A model generated the notes under the pieces. The model made no database searches and was not told the DNA's origin. It saw only the letters and a program-made list of their open reading frames with translations. Of a stretch of 5,083 bases of DNA, positions 1-5,005 are shown piece after piece. The translations under genes were made by a program, and so were the position numbers. This DNA comes from Magnetococcales bacterium (GTDB lineage: Bacteria; Pseudomonadota; Magnetococcia; Magnetococcales; DC0425bin3), in the NCBI GenBank assembly GCA_015229045.1, contig JADGCJ010000211.1, forward strand, positions 1-5,083, written 5' to 3'. The first letter of the stretch is position 1. Each line of letters opens with the position of its first letter.

Positions 1-1
1 C

Positions 2-190
2 GTCCGCCGGTCAGATGATGTAAAAGGATTCAAGGTGCTACCCCGTCGTTGGGTGGTTGAACGGACATTTGCTTGGCTCAATGTGAATCGTCGCCTGAGC
101 AAGGATTACGAGCGACTCACGGAAACCAGTGAATCAATGATCTATGCCGCCATGATCCGCTTGATGGTAAAACGTTTGGCCAGATCATGA
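2..190 (+). CDS. IS5-family transposase, C-terminal fragment (5' end outside window)
   Basis: Frame 2 is open from the left edge to a TGA at 188-190 and gives 62 residues. The stretch [18 protein letters not shown] (residues about 15-32), followed by SKDYE, is the hallmark of the C-terminal end of IS5-family DDE transposases; the glutamate in WVVERTF is the third catalytic acidic residue. The following [12 protein letters not shown] helix is also usual for the family. The enzyme cuts and joins IS ends during transposition. Only the final third or less is present because the window begins inside the gene, so there is no evidence that the gene itself is broken. It points toward hsdS, on the opposite strand to all the hsd genes, and no intrinsic terminator is visible between its stop and the IS end. 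Confidence 0.88.
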   Translation, partial: VRRSDDVKGFKVLPRRWVVERTFAWLNVNRRLSKDYERLTETSESMIYAAMIRLMVKRLARS

Positions 191-195
191 ATGAA

Positions 196-1263
196 TCACC
201 AAACAGCCTCTGAGGAATTGGTGTTGATCTGGAACAGATGCCGGAATAGTTCCGTCTTCAGAATCTTGAACAGGAAACCATCATAAACGCGGTTACGGCG
301 AGTCTTGAAGACCGTATACATGGGGCTGACGAGCCCCTGGGGATAGATGTCTTGATAGCCGATTGATCCCTCTTCGATATGGTTGGTGGCGTAGGTGAAC
401 TGGTATCGCGCCACAACCTTGTATCCGGAGATATCCTCGCTGTAGATGCGCTTGCCGAAATATTGGTCCGAGTCCACCAGTCCCGCGTGCTTAGTGCAGG
501 AAAGAACGGGGAGTTCCTCCCCCTGGCCGTTGGTGGCGGAAACTTGGCTCGCCACATCCCCGATGTGAACCAGATCCCAATCGGCGGGAATGTTGATCCA
601 TTTCATCGAGCGGATGTCATCGCTCTTCACGAATTCAGGAAATCGCACCCGTCCGAACAACAACCGCTGCATCAGCCCCTGTTTGCGCTGGCGCTTGGCA
701 GCAATCAGCTTCTCCAGCTTTTCGATGGCCTCGTCCCAGGTGGAGAGGATACGGGAAATCTTTCGCTGTTCGGGGAGTGGCGGAATCCATACTGGCATGC
801 TCAGGAAAACGTCCTGAGATATATTCTTCATAGACGCTGATGTACCAGATGCGTTGTTTGAGAGTCGCGCACGGGTTCCAGGTGAGGATGTAACGTAATA
901 TAGCCAAATAGGATCAACGCCTTGCTTTGGGAATACAGCCCACAGGCGATCGGGCAAAAAAATGTTCGGATGGCTTTGATCTACATAGCCGCTTGCGCCG
1001 ACCAGATCAGCGGTATTCATTCTACTTACGATAATCGTTCCAGCCGTCACCGGGCATTTTACTAAGTTACGCTCAGCAGGAATGACGGTCTTGTTCTCTC
1101 TTGGATTAAATTTACCGCTGTAAACACAGCTTGTCTTCAGGACGCCAATCTCGTCCGATTTAGCCGGCTCTTCAATTGAGTTCACGCTCTTGCCAGAGCG
1201 GATCTCCTTAACACAATCATTTAGATCTGAATGCCTCCACCCCTTAATCATCCTCACCCCCAT
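196..1263 (-). CDS. hsdS: Type I restriction enzyme specificity subunit HsdS, C-terminally truncated by the IS
   Basis: HsdS reads the bipartite DNA target of a type I enzyme and joins two HsdM copies to it. The 355-residue product has TRD1 at about 5-155, the central conserved region at about 162-207 (PPLPEQRKISRIL, then a long helix with EKLEKLIAAKRQRKQGLMQ), and the start of TRD2 from about 221. TRD2 is open through LFQINTNSS (residue 351) and then stops: the last four residues, EAVW, and the TGA are read from the IS end. The rest of TRD2 and the second conserved helix are missing, roughly 80-100 residues against a usual 400-450. The chosen ATG at 1263 has AAGGA at 1271-1275 with 7-base spacing; an ATG at 1251 is the alternative, but its purine-rich stretch lies too close. 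The gene overlaps rhuM by 20 bases, so it was the last cotranslated gene before the insertion. The product is probably not a normal two-TRD subunit. Confidence 0.9.
   Translation of the reverse strand: MGVRMIKGWRHSDLNDCVKEIRSGKSVNSIEEPAKSDEIGVLKTSCVYSGKFNPRENKTVIPAERNLVKCPVTAGTIIVSRMNTADLVGASGYVDQSHPNIFLPDRLWAVFPKQGVDPIWLYYVTSSPGTRARLSNNASGTSASMKNISQDVFLSMPVWIPPLPEQRKISRILSTWDEAIEKLEKLIAAKRQRKQGLMQRLLFGRVRFPEFVKSDDIRSMKWINIPADWDLVHIGDVASQVSATNGQGEELPVLSCTKHAGLVDSDQYFGKRIYSEDISGYKVVARYQFTYATNHIEEGSIGYQDIYPQGLVSPMYTVFKTRRNRVYDGFLFKILKTELFRHLFQINTNSSEAVW
199..210. repeat. Right terminal inverted repeat of the IS
   Basis: CCAAACAGCCTC on the plus strand, read inward from the end as GAGGCTGTTTGG. 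The start with GAG and the position just after the transposase stop fit an IS5-family terminal repeat. It is inferred from position and from the hsdS frame break at 210/211; the partner repeat is outside the window. Read on the minus strand it supplies codons GAG GCT GTT TGG and, one codon on, the TGA that now ends hsdS. Confidence 0.65.
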
Positions 1264-2299
1264 TTTTCCATCCTTTGGTGGAATCGGCAATAGCCCCCAC
1301 ATCCCGATCAAAATCCGACTCAAACAGCCGGTCCTGAATGATGCGATACTTCTCGAATTCACTCTCGGCGTGATCCCTGGCTACCTGGGCGCTGATGCGG
1401 CCCGCATTCTGGAGGATCTCCCGGTCATCGAAGGCCAGGAACTGATCCAGCCGTTTGGCCCAGTCCTCCATGGTCATGGGAATCTTGCGCCGGGCGCGCT
1501 CCTCGGCCAAGTCCAGATAGGCGTTGACGATGCGGCCCAAGGATTCCAACTCCTCGGCGGTCAGGTAGTTCTTGGCCACCCCCACATCGGTCTTGAGAAT
1601 CTTGCCCGCAGGGCTGGCGGCCCAACTGGTCAAGCCCATGTGGGCCTGGGTGCTGTCCGCCCGTTCCCGGATCAGCTCGGCGGCGGTATGGCCGTGGATG
1701 GCGTAGTGCAGTTTGTTCTGCACCTTGGCGAAAAACTCGCGGGTGGTGGGAGCATCCTGGTTGTAATCTACCGCTGTGGCATAGATGTCGGTGATCTTCT
1801 GGTAGAAGCGCCGCTCGCTCAGGCGGATCTCCCGGATCTCCGCCAGCAAACGTTCAAAATAATCCTCGCCCAGGAAGGAACCGTTCTCCATGCGCTTTCT
1901 GTCCAGCACATACCCCTTGATGGCAAACTCCCGCAGCACCTGGGTGGCCCATTGGCGGAACTGGGTGGCGCGCACCGAGTTGACCCGGTAGCCCACGGAG
2001 ATGATGGCATCCAGATTATAGAACTGGGTCAGGTAGCTTTTGCCGTCCGCCGCAGTTGTCCGGAATTTCCGGATAACTGCCTCCTCGGCCAATTCACCAC
2101 TGGCGAAAATGTTTTGCAGATGTTCGCTGATGGTACGCACATCCACACCGAACAGCTCGGCCATCAGCTTCTGGGTCAGCCAGATGGTGTTGTCCTCATA
2201 ACGGACCTCGATGCCATCTTCCCCCGCCTGCCGGGTGAAGATGAGGAACTCCGCCGTGCTGTTGCGCACGGTGAGCCCCTTGAGAGAGTTCCCACTCAC
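1244..2299 (-). CDS. rhuM: RhuM-family protein (virulence RhuM / DNA-binding protein found with type I R-M)
   Basis: This 351-residue protein matches the RhuM family (COG3943 type). Family wording is clear in YNLDAIISVGYRVNS (about 94-108), RQWATQVLREFAIKGYVLDR (115-134) and, in the C-terminal half, FFAKVQNKLHYAIHGHTAAEL (about 189-209) and ADSTQAHMGLTSW (214-226). Residues about 40-65 (WLTQKLMAELFGVDVRTISEHL) look like a helix-turn-helix, so DNA binding is plausible. RhuM was named from a Salmonella pathogenicity-island gene, and homologues are often found inside type I R-M operons; their biochemical role there is not settled. The start is a GTG overlapping the hsdM stop as GTGA (2296-2299), with AAGGAG at 2308-2313 eight bases upstream. 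This means coupled translation with hsdM. Length is normal for the family and no frameshift is visible. The family assignment is firm; a regulatory, structural or toxin-like role in the R-M system is only inference. Confidence 0.92.
   Translation of the reverse strand: MSGNSLKGLTVRNSTAEFLIFTRQAGEDGIEVRYEDNTIWLTQKLMAELFGVDVRTISEHLQNIFASGELAEEAVIRKFRTTAADGKSYLTQFYNLDAIISVGYRVNSVRATQFRQWATQVLREFAIKGYVLDRKRMENGSFLGEDYFERLLAEIREIRLSERRFYQKITDIYATAVDYNQDAPTTREFFAKVQNKLHYAIHGHTAAELIRERADSTQAHMGLTSWAASPAGKILKTDVGVAKNYLTAEELESLGRIVNAYLDLAEERARRKIPMTMEDWAKRLDQFLAFDDREILQNAGRISAQVARDHAESEFEKYRIIQDRLFESDFDRDVGAIADSTKGWKNGGEDD
1271..1275 (-). promoter_or_regulatory. Ribosome binding site deciding the hsdS start
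   Basis: AAGGA on the minus strand, 7 bases before the ATG at 1263 and inside the end of rhuM. It favours that ATG over the in-frame ATG at 1251 and over the far upstream in-frame start at 1362, which lies deep in rhuM. Confidence 0.6.
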
Positions 2300-3861
2300 G
2301 GCATCAACTCCTTGAGATAACTGGCCATCCGTTGGCGCACCTCGGCCAGTTCCGTTTCCAGGTCGTCGATCTCCTGCTGCACCGCGGCCACGTCGATCTC
2401 TTCCTCCTCCTCGAAGGTATCCACATAACGAGGGATGTTCAGGTTGAAGTCGTTTTCGGCAATTTCCTCGAAAGGGGCGACATAGGCGTACTTGTCCACC
2501 CCCTTGCGCTTCCGATAGACAGCAACGATCTTGTCGAGTTGTTCCACGGACAAACTGTTCTGGTTCTTGCCATCCACGAATTCCCGGCTGGCGTCGATGA
2601 ACAGCACGTCCCGCCGGGTTTCGTTGTGTCCGCCACGCTCCCGCGAACGGTCGAAGACCAAAATCGCTACCGGAATGCCGGTCGTGGAAAACAGATTGGC
2701 GGGCAGTCCTACCACGGCATCCAAGACATTCTCTTCGATGAACTGTCGCCGAATGCGCCCTTCGCCCCCTCCCCGGAACAGAACGCCATGGGGAACCACC
2801 ACCGCTACTCGCCCGGAGCCGGGCTGCGCCGTCTCCACCATGTGGGTAATGAAGGCGTAATCACCTTTGCTGATGGGGGGCACACCACGCCAAAAGCGAT
2901 TGTGTGGGTCGGATGTGGCATTTTCAGCCCCCCACTTATCTAGAGAAAAGGGCGGATTAGCCACAACCACGTTAAAGCGCATCAGCTTGTCATTCTCCAA
3001 GAGCAGAGGATGATTCAGCGTATCCCCCCACTCGATGCGGGCGGCGTCCTTGCCGTGCAGGAACATGTTCATTCTCGCCAGCGCCCAGGTGGCTCCGTTC
3101 ACCTCCTGGCCGAAAAGCTGAAAATTGTTTCCACCCACCTGCTCGGCCACGTCGATGAGTAGCGACCCCGAACCGCAAGCCGGATCGCAGATGCGGTCCC
3201 CCGTCTCGGGCCCGGCCAGTCGCGCCACCAGTTTGGAAACCATCTTTGGGGTGTAGAACTCCCCAGCCTTCTTGCCCGCATCGGAAGCAAAACGCTCGAT
3301 GAGATAGATATAGGCGTTGCCGATGATGTCCTCGGAAACCCGCGAGGGGGAGAGATCCAGTGTAGCAAAATCCTGCAACAGGTTTTTCAGCCGCCGGTTG
3401 CGGTCCCGGGTGCGTCCCAGGTTGGATTCACTGTTGAAATCAATGTTGCGGAACACCCCCTCCAGCTTGGCCTTGTTGGCCTCTTCAATCTGGTCCAGGA
3501 CAATGTTGATTAACTCGCCGATATTGGCGGCATCCCGGCGCTCATAGAGTGCATCGAATCCAGCCTGGAAGCGGTCCACTTCCTTCTCGTTGCCGTCCTT
3601 GTCTTTTTCCTTGAGGACTACTTCGGGAAGACGGAACCGCTCCCGCTCCATCCGCCGCTGGACCCGGACTTCATCGCCGTATTGCTTCCGGTATTCAGCC
3701 AAGTGGTCCTTCCAGACGTCGGAAATGTATTTCACGAAGAGCATCACCAGGATGTAATCCTTGTACTGCCCGGCATCCACTACCCCCCGGAAGGTATCGC
3801 ACGCCTTCCAAGCTGTGGCATTGACCTGCTCCTGGTACGTTTTGTCGTTGGCTTCGGCCAT
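2296..3861 (-). CDS. hsdM: Type I restriction-modification system DNA methyltransferase subunit HsdM
   Basis: HsdM transfers a methyl group from S-adenosylmethionine to N6 of adenine in the target chosen by HsdS, as part of an M2S complex. The 521-residue product has the HsdM N-terminal helical domain (about 8-165), the GEFYTP motif (200-205), the SAM-binding motif I DPACGSGSLL (226-235), the catalytic motif IV NPPF (302-305), and a C-terminal acidic and coiled-coil tail (about 482-519, starting FEEEEEIDVAAVQQEIDDL) of the kind that contacts HsdS. Key residues are present and the length is ordinary (EcoKI HsdM is 529), so it looks functional. The ATG at 3861 is chosen because AAGGA (3868-3872) sits 6 bases upstream; the in-frame TTG at 3867 would have no room for a ribosome binding site. 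It overlaps rhuM by four bases. An intrinsic terminator lies directly upstream of its ribosome binding site, which suggests its expression is limited or separately controlled. Confidence 0.96.
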   Translation of the reverse strand: MAEANDKTYQEQVNATAWKACDTFRGVVDAGQYKDYILVMLFVKYISDVWKDHLAEYRKQYGDEVRVQRRMERERFRLPEVVLKEKDKDGNEKEVDRFQAGFDALYERRDAANIGELINIVLDQIEEANKAKLEGVFRNIDFNSESNLGRTRDRNRRLKNLLQDFATLDLSPSRVSEDIIGNAYIYLIERFASDAGKKAGEFYTPKMVSKLVARLAGPETGDRICDPACGSGSLLIDVAEQVGGNNFQLFGQEVNGATWALARMNMFLHGKDAARIEWGDTLNHPLLLENDKLMRFNVVVANPPFSLDKWGAENATSDPHNRFWRGVPPISKGDYAFITHMVETAQPGSGRVAVVVPHGVLFRGGGEGRIRRQFIEENVLDAVVGLPANLFSTTGIPVAILVFDRSRERGGHNETRRDVLFIDASREFVDGKNQNSLSVEQLDKIVAVYRKRKGVDKYAYVAPFEEIAENDFNLNIPRYVDTFEEEEEIDVAAVQQEIDDLETELAEVRQRMASYLKELMP

Positions 3862-3867
3862 GTTCAA

Positions 3868-3872
3868 TCCTT
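3868..3872 (-). promoter_or_regulatory. Ribosome binding site of hsdM
   Basis: AAGGA on the minus strand, 6 bases before the ATG at 3861. It begins one base after the U-tract of the upstream terminator, so hairpin formation and ribosome loading could influence each other. Confidence 0.65.
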
Positions 3873-3873
3873 C

Positions 3874-3906
3874 AAAAAAAGCGGGACGGGCGCAAGGCCC
3901 GCCCCG
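3874..3906 (-). terminator. Intrinsic terminator between the DUF2188 gene and hsdM (possible attenuator)
   Basis: On the minus strand the arm GGGGCGGGC (3897-3905) pairs with GCCCGTCCC (3883-3891) across a CUUGC loop (3892-3896). The 9-bp stem is closed further by a C-G pair (3906/3882) and followed by one base and seven U (3880-3874). One pair is a G-U wobble on the minus strand that would be an A-C mismatch on the plus strand, so the structure is made for minus-strand RNA. It starts 9 bases after the DUF2188 stop and ends only 13 bases before the hsdM ATG. Confidence 0.82.
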
Positions 3907-3915
3907 GATGGAGGT

Positions 3916-4164
3916 TTAACCTTCGGGCGGATAGGGATCGTGGCCGTGGCTGTCCTTGCGCTGAATTTTACCATCCAGGCCGTGGATAACCAATTCGGAT
4001 CCTTCCCTCCTACTTTGCTCACGTGCGGCCTTTTCCGCCTCCGCCTTGGTAGGATGGAGACTGGTAGGACGAGTCGCGCCACCTTTGAGATTAGCCCAGC
4101 CTTGCTGATGCGGCACCACATGTCGCGTAGTTGCAGGCTTGCTATTGTTGCTGCTTGATGTCAT
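3916..4164 (-). CDS. DUF2188 domain-containing small protein
   Basis: The 82-residue product matches the DUF2188 family across almost all its length: HVVPHQQGWANLKGG (about 15-29), a helix with TKAEAEKAAREQSRREG (39-55), SELVIHGLDGKIQRKDSHG (56-74) and the diagnostic end DPYPPEG (76-82). It is a small soluble alpha/beta fold with no signal peptide or membrane segment. The function is unknown. Homologues are common in bacteria, and this one lies between a half-HsdS gene and hsdM, so an accessory role in the R-M complex (assembly, inhibition or DNA mimicry) is possible but unproven. The ATG at 4164 is chosen because GAGGTG (4169-4174) lies upstream at good spacing and because the family homology starts just after it; the open frame continues upstream to 4518, but that stretch overlaps the half-HsdS gene and is not protein-like. 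A strong terminator follows its TAA. Confidence 0.88.
   Translation of the reverse strand: MTSSSNNSKPATTRHVVPHQQGWANLKGGATRPTSLHPTKAEAEKAAREQSRREGSELVIHGLDGKIQRKDSHGHDPYPPEG
3965..3993 (-). promoter_or_regulatory. Candidate sigma70 promoter for hsdM inside the DUF2188 gene
   Basis: On the minus strand TTGGTT (3988-3993) is followed after 17 bases by TAAAAT (3965-3970), which differs from TATAAT at one place and is preceded by TGG, an extended -10 pattern. The -35 is weak (3 of 6). A start near 3958 would give hsdM a leader of about 100 bases that contains the terminator hairpin. This was found by eye, and chance matches of this quality do occur. Confidence 0.4.
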
Positions 4165-4196
4165 GTTACACCTCGTAATCGTATCCGATTGCACTT

Positions 4197-4237
4197 GGCT
4201 CGCCGGGGTGTTCCCGCACTCCGCGAGCCGCTTTTTT
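4197..4237 (+). terminator. Plus-strand intrinsic terminator in the gap between half-hsdS and DUF2188 genes
   Basis: On the plus strand GGCTCGC (4197-4203) pairs with GCGAGCC (4223-4229). The stem continues past one bulged C with GGGGTG (4205-4210) against CACTCC (4217-4222), including one G-U, to a six-base loop. GC and then six T (4232-4237) follow. On the minus strand the A-tract comes before the hairpin and no U-tract follows, so the signal faces the plus strand, against the surrounding genes. The gap 4165-4274 holds nothing else recognised apart from the DUF2188 ribosome binding site. Confidence 0.65.
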
Positions 4238-4274
4238 GCGCCACAACGCGCCCATTCCATTCCCGCCGCTCCCC

Positions 4275-4847
4275 TTATCTTGTCATCCGCATCAGCACCT
4301 CCCATGTATAGGTCCTTCGCTTGTTTCTGAGGTCTTCCAGAATCTCCTGCTCCCTTTCTGCCAATTTCGCCACTGCAGCGATGCGCTGTTGTTTTTCCAG
4401 GGAAGGAAGTGGGAGTTCCAAATCCTCCATTTGCGATTTGCTGATCAATCGAACCGTCGTGCCGGTAGCGCTCTGGGTCAATCGGGCCTGGGTTTTTGGG
4501 TGGTTCAGGAACCACCACAGATATTTAGGCGACAGCTTGTTCCGGTCGGTCCGGATGACCATCAATGGCGCGCTGGCAATTGTTTCACCCAATCCCGGAG
4601 GAACCAACGCAGCAGTATTGGAAAGGCCGCGTGCCTGCAGGAGAAGGTCATCTTCCTGGACGAGAAGGGATGGTTTCACAGCATCCAAACGCCATCTCTC
4701 CAGCAACTCCCCATCAATGCGCTGGCGGGAGTCGATGTCCTTCATCTGAATGACTCGGACGTTGCCCCTGGGGTCCGGGTCAAACCGGCTCCGAAAAGTG
4801 TACCCCATCCGGATGATCAGGCATGCGTTCTTCAAGCTGGTAGTCAC
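4275..4847 (-). CDS. Half-length type I restriction specificity subunit (single-TRD HsdS-like protein)
   Basis: The 190-residue product has one target-recognition domain plus one conserved helical region: the family-typical opening MGYTFRSRFDPDPRGNVRVIQMK (about 14-36, given here as its recognisable core), LLLQARGLSNTAALV (68-82), the TRD end SATGTTVRLISKSQMEDLELPLPSL (about 126-150, key part LPLPSL), then EKQQRIAAVAKLAEREQEIL (151-170) as the dimerising helix. Half-S proteins are known to act as homodimers that read symmetric split targets (NgoAV-type truncated S, EcoDXXI deletion derivatives). I chose the GTG at 4847: GGAG lies 10 bases upstream, family homology begins there, and the candidate promoter would start RNA near 4874, downstream of the alternative TTG at 4880. 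It is first in the operon and shares the single hsdM with the full-type HsdS. It is probably an intact gene of its own kind and not debris, because both ends are clean and similar free-standing half-S proteins exist. Confidence 0.85.
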   Translation of the reverse strand: MTTSLKNACLIIRMGYTFRSRFDPDPRGNVRVIQMKDIDSRQRIDGELLERWRLDAVKPSLLVQEDDLLLQARGLSNTAALVPPGLGETIASAPLMVIRTDRNKLSPKYLWWFLNHPKTQARLTQSATGTTVRLISKSQMEDLELPLPSLEKQQRIAAVAKLAEREQEILEDLRNKRRTYTWEVLMRMTR

Positions 4848-4880
4848 GTTTGCAGTTCTCCGTTTCGTGCATTTTGACAA

Positions 4881-4909
4881 ACTCTAGCAGAGCGAGTTTC
4901 ATTCGGCAA
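4881..4909 (-). promoter_or_regulatory. Candidate sigma70 promoter of the half-hsdS operon
   Basis: On the minus strand TTGCCG (4904-4909, 4 of 6 to consensus) is followed after exactly 17 bases by TAGAGT (4881-4886, 4 of 6), which is preceded by TGC, an extended -10. Predicted RNA start is near 4874, about 27 bases before the GTG at 4847. Called by eye. Confidence 0.45.
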
Positions 4910-4927
4910 TAGTTTTTTTGCACGAAT
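4901..4927. repeat. Imperfect dyad overlapping the -35 element (possible operator)
   Basis: ATTCGGCAA (4901-4909) is mirrored by TTGC-A-CGAAT (4918-4927), a nine-pair palindrome with one unpaired A and an eight-base centre that includes most of a T-run. The left arm covers the whole candidate -35 box. It could be an operator for a dimeric regulator; the RhuM protein with its helix-turn-helix is one local candidate, but that link is a guess. Confidence 0.4.
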
Positions 4928-4987
4928 GTAAGAACTGCATGGCGTGCTTGTCGGGCTTGGATGTGATGAGGCAGCGGTGGACGTTTG

Positions 4988-5005
4988 GGCTTGCTAAATC
5001 AAGCC
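4988..5005. repeat. Small hairpin at the stop of the right-edge gene
   Basis: GGCTTG (4988-4993) and CAAGCC (5000-5005) form a perfect six-pair inverted repeat with a six-base loop, spanning the TGA of the minus-strand gene. There is no U-tract on either side, so it is not a standard intrinsic terminator. The rest of 4881-4998 holds only the candidate promoter and dyad. Confidence 0.35.

Larger units (their letters stand above)
1..210 (+). mobile_element. Right end of an IS5-family insertion sequence (left part outside window)
   Basis: The segment carries the C-terminal part of a DDE transposase followed 20 bases later by a sequence (199-210, CCAAACAGCCTC) that reads as a terminal inverted repeat, GAGGCTGTTTGG on the other strand. 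The boundary at 210 is supported independently: the minus-strand hsdS reading frame keeps family-like sequence up to base 211 and becomes foreign from 210 leftwards. The three bases next to the end, TGA (211-213), fit the TNA target duplicated by some IS5 subgroups (IS1031/ISL2-like). The left end is outside the window, so neither the matching repeat nor the duplication can be confirmed. Confidence 0.85.

Noticed and set aside
379..840. Plus-strand open frame of 153 residues
   Set aside because: Antisense to hsdS, with no recognisable protein pattern; the central HsdS motif on the minus strand explains the region.
1264..1362. Upstream extension of hsdS to 1362
   Set aside because: It would overlap rhuM by about 120 bases, whereas the ATG at 1263 has a well-spaced AAGGA and is followed by normal HsdS sequence.
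1190..2320. Long plus-strand open frame of 376 residues
   Set aside because: It lies opposite rhuM and is rich in G, L, H and P runs with no family resemblance. It is the antisense shadow of a GC-rich real gene with clear RhuM homology.
2332..2943. Plus-strand open frame of 203 residues opposite hsdM
   Set aside because: Shadow of hsdM, whose motifs and length are complete on the other strand.
4165..4518. N-terminal extension of the DUF2188 frame up to 4518
   Set aside because: It overlaps half-hsdS in another frame, is not protein-like, and a strong ribosome binding site with family homology starts at 4164.
4780..4902. 40-residue minus-strand open frame overlapping the half-hsdS start (possible leader peptide)
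   Set aside because: No ribosome binding site before its ATG at 4902, the candidate promoter -10 lies inside it, and its internal ATG at 4872 would be nearly leaderless. It could only be revived by ribosome profiling or conservation.
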